A stretch of DNA of 64,000 nucleotides from Longilinea arvoryzae (GCF_001050235.1 NZ_DF967972.1:3438724-3502723); one strand, 5' to 3'; positions 50,250 through 58,463 are shown, counted from the first letter of the stretch. Translations and numbers: made by a program. Notes: a model not told the origin generated them from the sequence alone.

Positions 50250-50276
50250 ATCATGGCGGCCACGGGCCGCCATGAT
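50250..50276. terminator. Perfect hairpin between the two HAD-like genes
   Basis: A 12-bp stem ATCATGGCGGCC / GGCCGCCATGAT with a 3-nt loop. The T-rich tail is on the plus side; on the minus strand, where the genes run, no T-tract follows. It may still cause partial termination or mRNA processing before the promoter at 50164-50191. Confidence 0.45.
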
Positions 50277-50307
50277 TTTCTTCATCTTTTCGCCTGCATC
50301 GGGCTGC

Positions 50308-50739
50308 TCACATCGGCAGCGGTTCAGCCAGCAAGGGTAAAAGTTCGCTGGCCATCTGGCGCGGGTTGTGAAAAGCCACGGTCTGAAAGCCCATTCGATT
50401 TGCATCCGTCAGCCGCAGCGGATCGACGCCGACGATTACCGATTGACGGGGTTGAACCGCCAGACGGTGCAGCGCCAGATGATAATCGTCCGTTCGCCCA
50501 TCTTTCAAGGGAAGGAGCAATTTCTCAAAGCTGCCCAAATGGACCGCCATGGCTTCCGATTGGTGGCTCAACACCACCATGCGATATTCCTGTCCCAGAG
50601 CAAGGATAAACAGAACCAGGGATTCGAGATCCGCCAATGACATTTCATTCTCGCTCTGATTGATTTGAATAACCATCCCGTCCAGGTCCCAAATGACAGC
50701 CCGAACAGGAGGATGATTTTCAAGCACATTCGTAAACAT
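50308..50739 (-). CDS. Short HAD-like protein, degenerate
   Basis: 143 residues. Motif I VIWDLDGMVI keeps both Asp, and motif II is VVLSHQ. The lysine motif is not evident, and motif IV reads VIVGVDPLRLTDANRMGF with only one Asp where active enzymes usually have two. There is no cap domain. It may be a minimal phosphatase or a non-catalytic HAD. The ATG at 50739 follows GGAGG; a longer reading to 50763 is not supported. It lies 47 bases after the tandem GNAT gene. Confidence 0.7.
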   Translation of the reverse strand: MFTNVLENHPPVRAVIWDLDGMVIQINQSENEMSLADLESLVLFILALGQEYRMVVLSHQSEAMAVHLGSFEKLLLPLKDGRTDDYHLALHRLAVQPRQSVIVGVDPLRLTDANRMGFQTVAFHNPRQMASELLPLLAEPLPM

Positions 50740-50786
50740 TCTTTCCTCCAGTTTCGATGTCACCGGGCCGGCGGTTGCGCTACGCG

Positions 50787-51797
50787 CTACGCCTCGATCG
50801 ACCGGGTCGTCAAATCCTTCCCGGCCCGGATCTCTTTTTCATAAACGTTGTAGGCTCGCAGGATCTTCATCCCGGCCCGTTCGTAGAGGCGAGTTGCGCC
50901 GGTCAGGCTGGAAGCATCCACCCCCAACCCAACTTTGCGTTTCCCGCGCCGGTAAAATTCACCGAAAGTCTGTCGTAGCAGCGCCAGCCCGAGTCCTCGC
51001 TTACGCCAGGGCCGCCGCACTCCAAAAACGTCCACCCAACCCATGTCAGGGTCTTCAGTCGTATAAATCAGGTTCAAAGCCGACCCGCAGACTTCTTCGC
51101 CCTCATAAGCAGCCAGCCACAGGCCGTAATCAAAGTCCTTTGTATGCTCGACAAAACCCATCATGCGGTTGTAATACGCCTCGAAAGGTTCGTCGACAAC
51201 GCCCCAGTGATCCAAGAAAGACTCCTGCAGCGCCCGAAAAACGGGAGCTTCTTCACCTGGCTTGACGGCCCGAATTTCGATGCCGGTGGGCAGTTCGGGC
51301 AAGAGCGGAGCCTCATTCAGTACAATTTGCATCACGCGAGACTGGCGCACCCATTTCCATCCGCAATCGGCATACAGTTGATTGGCGGCTCGATTGATTT
51401 CTGGCATGTTGGTCACATAGCTGACTTGCAATCCTTCCGGAACGCGCCGCAATCCCCAGCGGCCACGTTCTTCGATCCAATTCACCAACGCACGTCCCAA
51501 TCCCAATCCGCGGAAATCCGGGTGAACGACACCCCAACACCAGGCGCGAACGCGCGGTTCACGCACATCCCATACCTCAGCGAAAGCCGCCAAACGGCCT
51601 TCTGGGGTCTCGATCATCAACGTATCTGTGCCAAGGTCCATCCCCGGGGTTTGAAAATGAGTTTTCATCTCCTCCGGATCGGTATCCATCAAACCAATAT
51701 CCATCATAGATGCCGCATTAAACAAATCGGTCACCGTTAGCACATCCGCAAGCGTCATGGCGCGTTTTGTATACTCACGAAGATCCGTACAAATCAT
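50787..51797 (-). CDS. Tandem-GNAT N-acetyltransferase
   Basis: 336 residues with two GNAT domains. The first has the acetyl-CoA loop HPDFRGLGLGRALV (about residues 93-106) and the second RRPWRKRGLGLALLRQTFGE with GVDASSLTGATRLYERAGM. The layout resembles MshD and other double-GNAT proteins, but mycothiol synthesis is not expected in this lineage. The substrate is unknown. The ATG at 51797 has GGAGG at 6 bases. It is third of three GNAT genes in a row. Confidence 0.85.
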   Translation of the reverse strand: MICTDLREYTKRAMTLADVLTVTDLFNAASMMDIGLMDTDPEEMKTHFQTPGMDLGTDTLMIETPEGRLAAFAEVWDVREPRVRAWCWGVVHPDFRGLGLGRALVNWIEERGRWGLRRVPEGLQVSYVTNMPEINRAANQLYADCGWKWVRQSRVMQIVLNEAPLLPELPTGIEIRAVKPGEEAPVFRALQESFLDHWGVVDEPFEAYYNRMMGFVEHTKDFDYGLWLAAYEGEEVCGSALNLIYTTEDPDMGWVDVFGVRRPWRKRGLGLALLRQTFGEFYRRGKRKVGLGVDASSLTGATRLYERAGMKILRAYNVYEKEIRAGKDLTTRSIEA

Positions 51798-51815
51798 TGC
51801 CAACCTCCATCCTCA

Positions 51816-52376
51816 TCATGCTGCCTGGAATTGAAGCGCTTCCCATTCACTGCGAAGAATTCCCATGAAGATCAAATCATAACGCTCGCCGGCCTTGAGA
51901 AGGACTTTGGGCGCCCTGCCCTCTTCCCGAAAACCGGCCTTGGTGTACGATTTCATGGCGCGTTCGTTGATCTCAAAAACATCCAGGGTCACGCGGTTCA
52001 GGTTGAGCTCGGAAAATGCATAGCGCAGCAGGGTGCGCATGGCATCCGTGCCGTAGCCCTTGCCCCACATTTCCCGTTCGCCAATCCCGATGCCCACCCA
52101 GGCGTTTCCGACCTGCCAGTTGAAACCGGAAAGATCGATCATGCCGATCTTGCGATCATCATCGAGGCGCTGGATCATAAAAAAGTGCATCGACTCGATT
52201 TCCTTCTCGAAGAAGGTCTGGGTTTGTTTCGGCGTATAAAAACCCGCGTTATCGCCATTCAACAGGCGTTGATATTCGCTGTCTTGATTCCATCCGGCCA
52301 TCAATTTGGCATCCGCTTCGAGGTCCGGCGCTACCAGGCGGACCAGACTTCCTGTAAAGACATCCATGGTTTTCAT
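51816..52376 (-). CDS. GNAT N-acetyltransferase, RimJ/RimL type
   Basis: 186 residues. GIGIGEREMWGKGYGTDAMRTL is the acetyl-CoA-binding loop, followed by LNRVTLDVFEINERAMKSYTKAGF, both typical of RimJ/RimL-like enzymes that acetylate protein N-termini, spermidine or drugs. It starts 3 bases after the stop of the previous GNAT gene. Confidence 0.9.
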   Translation of the reverse strand: MKTMDVFTGSLVRLVAPDLEADAKLMAGWNQDSEYQRLLNGDNAGFYTPKQTQTFFEKEIESMHFFMIQRLDDDRKIGMIDLSGFNWQVGNAWVGIGIGEREMWGKGYGTDAMRTLLRYAFSELNLNRVTLDVFEINERAMKSYTKAGFREEGRAPKVLLKAGERYDLIFMGILRSEWEALQFQAA

Positions 52377-52379
52377 GTT

Positions 52380-52958
52380 TCACTCTCCAGCGTTTAGCTG
52401 CATCCAATCCTGCTGTGAAATACCCATCGAAAGCCGGTCCCAGAGTCGGCCCTGACGATAGACCATCTGGCGTTGGCATACTTCCACCGCCATTCCCGAG
52501 CGGGTGTATCGCGCGGTACGGGCATCGTCGTGGCTTCCAAGCCAGGTTTGCGTGTGGTGGAGGCCCAATTCTTCGAAGATGTACCGTAGGGTAATGTGCA
52601 CGGCTTCTTCGAAATAACACTCTTCGTCCTTTTCATGGCCAAAATTGAGGTAGAAGTACGCATCCCGGTTGACCCAGGATACCCAGGGCAAAACGACCAC
52701 GCCCAGAAAACGGTTGTCTTCCTTTGTGCGTAAGGAATAGCAGAATGAGCTTCCATTCTCTTCGGACTTTTTCAAGGCTTCTTCGCGCTTTTTCTTCATC
52801 TCGAAGGTCGTCAGAGGATGAGGGATTCCGTCGACGTCCATCCGCCAGGCATAATCCAGGTTTCGCGTAAAACCCGCCTCGATGGCGGCGTCCTGGTCCA
52901 GGTCATACCAGGTCAGGATCAAGTGTTCACTTTCGAAAAGCTGTGTGTTGAATTTCAT
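52380..52958 (-). CDS. GNAT-like N-acetyltransferase
   Basis: 192 residues with the overall RimJ/RimL fold pattern: a start like FESEHLILTWYDLDQDAAI, a beta pair FLGVVVLPWVSWVNRDAYFY, and ITLRYIFEELGLHHTQTWLG then ARTARYTRSGM. The acetyl-CoA loop is poorly conserved. It is the first structural gene behind the attenuator-like leader at 53090-53353. Confidence 0.75.
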   Translation of the reverse strand: MKFNTQLFESEHLILTWYDLDQDAAIEAGFTRNLDYAWRMDVDGIPHPLTTFEMKKKREEALKKSEENGSSFCYSLRTKEDNRFLGVVVLPWVSWVNRDAYFYLNFGHEKDEECYFEEAVHITLRYIFEELGLHHTQTWLGSHDDARTARYTRSGMAVEVCQRQMVYRQGRLWDRLSMGISQQDWMQLNAGE

Positions 52959-53089
52959 GGTTCTCTTCTCCTCTAGGATGGCGACTCTTCTCGGGTTGGT
53001 TCATTGATGAAATTTCGATCTTCACGGCGATGCGCTGGGCTCTTCTCTTTTGTGAAGTCATTTCTTCTTTTCGACTCAATTGGATTAAC

Positions 53090-53176
53090 AAAAAAGGACC
53101 ACAGTTCTGTTTGTGGTCCTCAGGTTTTCACCTTTTCAAAAAAAAGGACCACAGGCCTGGTGAGGTGCCTGTGGTC
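53090..53176 (-). promoter_or_regulatory. Attenuator region: two tandem intrinsic terminators sharing one arm sequence
   Basis: On the minus strand terminator 1 has the stem GACCACAGGC / GCCTGTGGTC (53176-53147) followed by eight T, and terminator 2 has GGACCACA / TGTGGTCC (53119-53096) followed by six T. The two share the arm GACCACA. The 5' arm of terminator 1 contains ACAGGCAC (53172-53165), which is complementary over 8 bases to GTGCCTGT (53213-53206) near the end of the leader ORF, so terminator 1 and that pairing exclude each other. They stand between a good promoter and the first GNAT gene, about 130 bases before its start. Confidence 0.75.
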
Positions 53177-53195
53177 GCTCCAGATGATCTAGAAC

Positions 53196-53288
53196 TTACC
53201 CGGAAACAGGCACACTCCGACAAGGCGCGCCAGCAACACCGCCAGCAGCGATTCGAACAACTTTAGCAGAAACATTACTGCGTGCCAT
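53196..53288 (-). CDS. Putative 30-residue leader peptide of the attenuator
   Basis: A short ORF with ATG at 53288 and the strong ribosome site AAAGGAGA upstream. It begins MARSNVSAKVVRIAAGG, is rich in Val, Ala and Gly, and ends VPVSG. It lies about 37 bases after the -10 box, and its last third overlaps the segment that can pair with terminator 1. There is no run of one amino acid, which argues against simple amino-acid starvation sensing and leaves ribosome stalling by an inhibitor as an option. Confidence 0.55.
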   Translation of the reverse strand: MARSNVSAKVVRIAAGGVAGAPCRSVPVSG

Positions 53289-53324
53289 TTGCCTGTCTCC
53301 TTTCACAAAATTACGAACGCTAAG

Positions 53325-53353
53325 AGTTTATCAAATCGCCTATTCTCTGTCAA
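53325..53353 (-). promoter_or_regulatory. Promoter of the GNAT operon leader
   Basis: On the minus strand TTGACA (53353-53348), a 17-bp spacer and TAAACT (53330-53325). Confidence 0.8.
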
Positions 53354-53489
53354 GCGTTTCTTTAAGAAGTCATAGAATACTATCCAAAAGTACAGGTTGC
53401 CTGACAATCATGTTCAGTTGCCGGCAAGCCCAACCCGGCAAGGCATGATACAATGATGAGAATCCATGCTAATTATCCAGGAGCGGCCA

Positions 53490-53795
53490 ATGGACTTCTT
53501 GCGTGATATTTTTTCCCCACCCTACCCCGCCCAACTTCGCCCGGAAGTCGAACGCCTGTTGAAAGAGCTGATCCAGATCGGCAAAATGGAGGATTTTCTC
53601 TCCGAGCATCCAGGAGGCGCATTCAACTATCAATGCCGCCACATTCGCGCCATTCAGATTGGAAAACGCCTGGATGAAATTGGTGGATTGCCGATGATGG
53701 AATTCGCCCACCGCCGCATTCGCCGCAGCGTCGGCGCCCAATTGATTTCCCATCTGGATTACTGCTGGGAAGGCGTTGGAAAATGGACCGGCTAA
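53490..53795 (+). CDS. Small protein of unknown function
   Basis: Not recognised. 101 residues from the ATG at 53490 (AGGAG 7 bases upstream; an earlier in-frame ATG at 53466 has none). It looks like a soluble mostly helical protein with MEFAHRRIRRSVGAQLISHLD near the C-terminus and two Cys. A TACAAT -10-like box is near 53450. Its stop overlaps the stop of the convergent gene. Confidence 0.65.
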   Translation: MDFLRDIFSPPYPAQLRPEVERLLKELIQIGKMEDFLSEHPGGAFNYQCRHIRAIQIGKRLDEIGGLPMMEFAHRRIRRSVGAQLISHLDYCWEGVGKWTG

Positions 53796-54265
53796 GGTTT
53801 TCGGTTATCGCCGGACAATAAAGGAACCAGCGCCGCCAACGTAATCTCGCTCAACTTACAAATCCAGGCTGCGGTTGAATGCCGCCCCGGCATTCGCGCA
53901 TGCTGGCGGATATCGACGTGCGCGCCGCCGTCTTGATCACACACTTGCCGGATGAACTGCCGAAGGGTCAAATCCCCGTCCGGCAGTTTTTGTTCCAGCC
54001 AATCCTCCAGAGGCAGAGAAGAATCTTTGGATTGGGCGTCGATGGGTTGAAAGCGAACATCGGGCCACAATCGTTTCACCAACGCCAAAGAGACAACGCG
54101 ATCATGGCGCCGCACGGTATCGCATAACAGCAGGCGCAGTTCGACCGCCGCAACCCGGTAGAAATATTCCTGCCCCTCGTGATAATGCTGTAAAACCTGC
54201 TGCAGGATCAAAACCGCATCCCGGGTGTAACCCATCAGATTCGTCTGGTTCAGTTTCGGATTCAT
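53792..54265 (-). CDS. Hypothetical protein
   Basis: Not recognised. 157 residues, mostly helical by eye, without membrane segments or catalytic motifs. HYHEGQEYFYRVAAVELRLL and RQVCDQDGGAHVD are the most distinctive parts. The start has GGAG 5 bases upstream. It converges on the gene at 53490-53795 with overlapping stop codons. Confidence 0.6.
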   Translation of the reverse strand: MNPKLNQTNLMGYTRDAVLILQQVLQHYHEGQEYFYRVAAVELRLLLCDTVRRHDRVVSLALVKRLWPDVRFQPIDAQSKDSSLPLEDWLEQKLPDGDLTLRQFIRQVCDQDGGAHVDIRQHARMPGRHSTAAWICKLSEITLAALVPLLSGDNRKP

Positions 54266-54388
54266 TCGAACTCCAATTCCGTGAAGGCGATTTCTGGAAG
54301 ATCCTCGTAATGTGGCTGGCGAAATTCAAACAAGATTCCATTCCTGTTGAGAATTCCTGGCAAATTGCACTCGGAAAAGAAGGCAATT

Positions 54389-54397
54389 TGCTATAAT
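54389..54397 (+). promoter_or_regulatory. Extended -10 promoter before the GNAT gene at 54440
   Basis: TGCTATAAT is a perfect extended -10 element (TGnTATAAT), 43 bases before the start codon. No good -35 box is needed for this class and none is clear. Confidence 0.6.
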
Positions 54398-54439
54398 GAT
54401 TCTACGGTGTTTCATCACCCGGTAACCTGGAGGAATGGC

Positions 54440-55180
54440 ATGCGAGACGATTGGGCAGCCCGGGCTTTTATCCAATCCTATATCGACGCATATACAACCC
54501 TTTATGGTTGCCAGACCGGTTCGGCGGATGATTTGAACTCACTGCAATATGGCGCGAATTTTCCGGCCAAACTGGAAAATATCGAAATATTTTCCCTGGA
54601 ATCCAATCCAGATCAAGTCTTTCAAAAGAAAGCCAGACTCTCTCTGCCGCCCCGGGAACATTACGTTCTCAACATTTTCCACGCCGAGGAAGAGACCCAG
54701 GAAATCGAGAAACGCTTCGAGGCGGCCGGTTTTCGTTACGCATTTACGAATGTCGTCCGTGGGCTACAGCTACCGGCCCCCCTGCCAGATCGCGGAATTC
54801 CTGTAAACCTGATTGTAGAACAAAGTCAGGTCGATTTCGTCAATTTTTCACACCAATACTTCCAACCCATACCCGACGCCGTGCTCAGCAACCCGCACGT
54901 GCGCGCCTTCTATGCCATTTTGGACGGTCAGGCGGCCGGCTGGGGTTTGTTGGTCACCACCGCGCCGGAAGCCGCATATATTTCTGATATGTTCACGCTG
55001 CCGTCCTTTCGCGGGCGGGGCGTCGCCGAGGCGCTGCTGGCGGCCATGCATGAAACGGCCGCCGCGGAGGGTAAGAAATACAGCTTGCTCGTCCCGTCAG
55101 TGATGGCATGGAATTACTACCAGCGTTTTGGATATGAAACGTTGATTTGTTTTTCCATTTTTCATCAGGTAAGCAGTTAA
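54440..55180 (+). CDS. GNAT N-acetyltransferase
   Basis: 246 residues from the ATG at 54440 (GGAGG 6 bases upstream). The GNAT domain is at the C-terminus: ISDMFTLPSFRGRGVAEALL with the acetyl-CoA loop, then SLLVPSVMAWNYYQRFGYET. The N-terminal half is a divergent, possibly degenerate GNAT-like part. The substrate is unknown. Its stop overlaps that of the convergent GGDEF gene by 4 bases. Confidence 0.85.
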   Translation: MRDDWAARAFIQSYIDAYTTLYGCQTGSADDLNSLQYGANFPAKLENIEIFSLESNPDQVFQKKARLSLPPREHYVLNIFHAEEETQEIEKRFEAAGFRYAFTNVVRGLQLPAPLPDRGIPVNLIVEQSQVDFVNFSHQYFQPIPDAVLSNPHVRAFYAILDGQAAGWGLLVTTAPEAAYISDMFTLPSFRGRGVAEALLAAMHETAAAEGKKYSLLVPSVMAWNYYQRFGYETLICFSIFHQVSS

Positions 55181-57255
55181 TCCGATTTGTCTGGCAAATA
55201 TCTCTGACCGCTCAACGGCCCGGTGCCGCGTGCCTTGCGGCCCAATTTGCTTATTTTGTCCGCGTACATATTCTCATCCGCCAGACGCAGCACCTCACCT
55301 AACGAATGACCTTTTCCTCCGGTCGACACACCCATCGACAGGCTCAACGGCGTGTTTTTGTGCGTTTCATTGAACGTCTGTAAATTTCGACGGACGCGCG
55401 CCAGGGCGGCTTGAGCCGCGAATTCATCCGCGCCCGGCAGGAGCACGGCAAACTCATCCCCGCCAATGCGAGCGACGACGTCTTCGGATCGGAAGGAGTT
55501 TCGCAAAAGCAGCGCAGTTTGCTGCAGGAGTTCATCGCCGGCCGAATGTCCCTGGTTGTCATTGACTTCTTTCAGGCCATCCACGTCAGCGATGAAGATA
55601 CTGATCGGGAAGATCCGTCCGCGTTCGATACGCGACATCTCTTCGCCAAAATAGGCCCGGTTGTACAGGTCAGTCATTGTGTCGTGCGTGCTCAAATACC
55701 AGAGCTTGTCCTCAGCCAGCCGGCGTTCGGTGATGTCGCGCGCATTCACTACCACCCCACCCACGGCCGGACTGTCAACCAGATTTCGGCCGATGGCTTC
55801 AATGATCCGGTAATCGCCGTTCTTCGTTGGCGCGCGAAACTCGATATATCGGCCGAAATCAGCCGTATACAGTCCGTACTTCACCGCCTGCACTACTTTG
55901 GCATAATCATCCGCGTGCACAAAAGTAATCGCCTGCTTTCCGACCAGTTCTTCGGGCTTATATCCAAGCACGTGCTCGACCGAGGGACTGGCGTAATCGA
56001 TCCGGCCTTTCAGATTGACGATCAGGATGATATCCAGGTTTTGCTCGATGAGCGATCGAAATCGTTCTTCCCGGTAGCGCAACGCCTCTTCAGCGTGGCG
56101 GTAATCGGTGATGTCCGATAAAATGCCGGTGATCGACCGCGGTGTGGTGTGGTTAATCGAGGGCCGAAAGGCTGTACTGACGATGTGAATATGGCGCTGG
56201 CGGTCGACCATCCGGAATTCGAAACGCTGGCTATTTGATTTACATTTTTCCAGAACCGAAATGACCTGCATCTGGTCATCCGGATAGATCAAGTCGGTGA
56301 TCTCCTGCCCGATCAGATGCTCGGGTTTATAGTGCAGAACCTGCTCGATCACCGGGCTGATGTAGGTAAATCGGAATGCCGAATCGAGTTGGAAAACCAC
56401 ATCGCTGATATTTTCCACCAGGCTGCGGTAACGTTCTTCTGAAGCTCGTAAATCGACTTCCATCTGGCGATACAAGGTCATGTCGACCATGAACAATGCA
56501 ACCGATCTTGGCTGTCGGTTCGAATCCAGAATCGGATACAGGAATTCAGTATAGAAGCGCTCGCGGATTTTATTTTCGAAACGGATGGGCTGCGCTTCCC
56601 GGAGGGCTGTTTCGAGTTTTTCCTTCTGGAAGGCCGCCGGTGCGGATGGAAGCAGATCGAACAGGTTCTTTCCGCCCAACTCTGCCGGATCGCAGCCCAA
56701 GATGATGGCTCCAGTTTTGTTGCCCGACAGGATTATGCCGTGCTCATCGATAAGGTACATCACTTCCGGCACGGCATCCATGAAAAGGCGCAGCCAATGT
56801 GCCTCAGGTTGGAACTGTTCAGGCATGGAAATACACGAGGTGATATCCCGCCATGTGATGGATGCGCCGGTCACCTTTTCGCCATCCATGACCGGAGTGG
56901 TGGATACCAGCCAAACCGACCCTTCACCACCCGGCAAAAGTACCCGCCAGAGTTCATCGGTTACGGTCTCTCCCTTCAACGCGCGCCGCAGGGTGACGAT
57001 TGCCGGCAGGTTCGCAGCAACCTCCGTCTTGAGAAGGATTGCATTTTCGAAGATTTGATCTGAAGGTCTGCCAACCAATTCGGTACCCAGGATCTGAATG
57101 GCCTGTGGATTCGCATTCAGGATGAAAGCCTGCTCGTCGATCCATACGACGGCGGCCGTGCTATTTAAAGCAGAATTCCATCCCGCCACCTCACCATCGT
57201 GGTCAGGCAGCGATTTCCCGGGTTCGAGGTGATTTACAGATCCAGGATGAAGCAA
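55177..57255 (-). CDS. Multi-PAS diguanylate cyclase (GGDEF)
   Basis: 692-residue soluble sensor-cyclase that makes cyclic di-GMP. About four PAS domains lie in tandem (near residues 25-140, 150-265, 270-390 and 395-515), each introduced by a short helical linker such as LRASEERYRSLVENI. The GGDEF domain has the intact active site ARIGGDEFAVLLPG, and five residues before it RSED, an RxxD inhibitory site, so product feedback is expected. No membrane segment is seen. The start is a TTG at 57255 with AGGAAG upstream, 42 bases after the response-regulator gene. Confidence 0.93.
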   Translation of the reverse strand: MLHPGSVNHLEPGKSLPDHDGEVAGWNSALNSTAAVVWIDEQAFILNANPQAIQILGTELVGRPSDQIFENAILLKTEVAANLPAIVTLRRALKGETVTDELWRVLLPGGEGSVWLVSTTPVMDGEKVTGASITWRDITSCISMPEQFQPEAHWLRLFMDAVPEVMYLIDEHGIILSGNKTGAIILGCDPAELGGKNLFDLLPSAPAAFQKEKLETALREAQPIRFENKIRERFYTEFLYPILDSNRQPRSVALFMVDMTLYRQMEVDLRASEERYRSLVENISDVVFQLDSAFRFTYISPVIEQVLHYKPEHLIGQEITDLIYPDDQMQVISVLEKCKSNSQRFEFRMVDRQRHIHIVSTAFRPSINHTTPRSITGILSDITDYRHAEEALRYREERFRSLIEQNLDIILIVNLKGRIDYASPSVEHVLGYKPEELVGKQAITFVHADDYAKVVQAVKYGLYTADFGRYIEFRAPTKNGDYRIIEAIGRNLVDSPAVGGVVVNARDITERRLAEDKLWYLSTHDTMTDLYNRAYFGEEMSRIERGRIFPISIFIADVDGLKEVNDNQGHSAGDELLQQTALLLRNSFRSEDVVARIGGDEFAVLLPGADEFAAQAALARVRRNLQTFNETHKNTPLSLSMGVSTGGKGHSLGEVLRLADENMYADKISKLGRKARGTGPLSGQRYLPDKSD

Positions 57256-57297
57256 TGCTTCCTGCTTTCTATGCCGACAATCTCCTAAATGATTTGC

Positions 57298-57990
57298 TCA
57301 AGCTAGAACTGGAGAAAACCAATATCCAACCCCCCATTTGGTCATGATGTAATGCGGCTCGCTGGGATTTTCCTCGATCTTCTCGCGTAGATAACGGATA
57401 TAGATCGATAACGATGGAACCGCGTCCAGGTACCCATCTCCCCATACTTCCCGCAGCAGGTCTTCATGCGAAACGACGTGTCCGCGGTGGCGGATCAGGC
57501 AGCTCAACAGGCGGAACTCGGTCGGCGTCACGTGCACGCGCTGGTTGTCGCGAAAGACGTGCTGGCGTTGAAGATCGATTCGCAGCGTGCCGTCATCATA
57601 CGCGATATCGCCCGTTTCGCCGTTGGCGGAACGTTTCATCACAGCCGTGATGCGAACTTCGAGTTCCCGCAGGCTGAATGGTTTTTTAACGTAATCGTCC
57701 GCGCCGGCATCGAAACCGCGCAGCAAGTCCTCTTCTGAAGCCATCGCCGTCAGCATCAATACCGGGACCTCGGAAATCTCGCGCAGCCGGCGGCAGGTTT
57801 CGAAACCGTCCAAATCGGGCATCATGATATCCAGCAGGATGATATCCGGATGGGACCGGTAAGCCAGTTTGAGTCCTTCCATTCCATTCAGGGCAGTGAT
57901 GACTTCATACCCCTTGGCATGAAAGCTCTGACGGATCAGAGAGTTCAATGTCGGGTCATCATCGATTACCAAAATGCGGCCTTTGCCCAT
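57298..57990 (-). CDS. OmpR-family response regulator
   Basis: 230 residues. The receiver domain has the acidic pair in VIDDDPT, the phosphorylated Asp in ILLDIMMPD, Thr in LMLTAMA and Lys in YVKKPF. The winged-helix DNA-binding domain covers about residues 125-228 (VHVTPTEFRLLSCLIRHRGHV, YIRYLREKIE). The ATG at 57990 has GGGGAG upstream; a longer reading is not supported. No histidine kinase is adjacent; the multi-PAS cyclase downstream is its operon partner. Confidence 0.94.
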   Translation of the reverse strand: MGKGRILVIDDDPTLNSLIRQSFHAKGYEVITALNGMEGLKLAYRSHPDIILLDIMMPDLDGFETCRRLREISEVPVLMLTAMASEEDLLRGFDAGADDYVKKPFSLRELEVRITAVMKRSANGETGDIAYDDGTLRIDLQRQHVFRDNQRVHVTPTEFRLLSCLIRHRGHVVSHEDLLREVWGDGYLDAVPSLSIYIRYLREKIEENPSEPHYIMTKWGVGYWFSPVLA

Positions 57991-58396
57991 ACCTGCTCCC
58001 CTAGCTAAAAGGATCGAATAGAAGAGATATTCATTTTTCAAATGAATGGACAATTGCGGTAATGAAGAAAATGAATTCTGTCCGTTGCGAAGCCCGAAGC
58101 CCTTCAGGCCAACAATGGTTTCCCCCTGTTTAAACAAACACCGGCCTGTTGGCCGGTTTCGCCCCTTGCTCCCCGAAGACCTGGCTGCAGTTCATTCCCC
58201 AGCCTGGCGACCAATACGTACTTCGGATCATCGCTCCCACAGTAATACTTTACTATAACGATGGTGTAATACAATTATTCCTAAATCTTAAAATAGATTA
58301 TCACATTCAAAGAAAAAGTCAAGCATTGGTTACAATTTTCTGCGATGCTGGCACAGAACTTGTAAAAAAGGGGTGGAAATCCGGCGTCTACGTTGG
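57991..58396. other. Intergenic region between the divergent regulators
   Basis: AT-rich stretch without a supported gene. It contains the perfect hairpin ACCGGCC-tgtt-GGCCGGT (58140-58157), which could be a leader structure of the response-regulator transcript. The stretch 58240-58330 is strongly AT-rich. Nothing else is recognised. Confidence 0.5.
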
Positions 58397-58450
58397 TTGC
58401 GAAAGTACCTGCTCTACGGTATAGTAAAATAAGCAACTGCCTCTACGGTA
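58387..58450 (+). promoter_or_regulatory. Promoter with TCTACG direct repeats before the BTAD regulator
   Basis: TTGCGA (58397-58402), 17 bp and TATAGT (58420-58425) form a promoter. The 10-mer CTCTACGGTA occurs twice (58412-58421, overlapping the -10 box, and 58441-58450), and a third TCTACG lies at 58387-58392. Direct repeats around a promoter suit autoregulation by an OmpR/BTAD-type DNA-binding protein. Confidence 0.55.
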
Positions 58451-58463
58451 ATAGTCCTTATCA

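Noticed and set aside
52927..53061. A second small ORF of 44 codons after the terminators, overlapping the start of the first GNAT gene
   Set aside because: It has only a weak purine-rich stretch upstream, and its frame runs out of phase into the GNAT start. Translation cannot be supported from sequence alone.
53090..53353. T-box or other tRNA-sensing leader
   Set aside because: There is no T-box sequence (AGGGTGG-type) and no specifier stem; the leader contains a translated-looking ORF instead.
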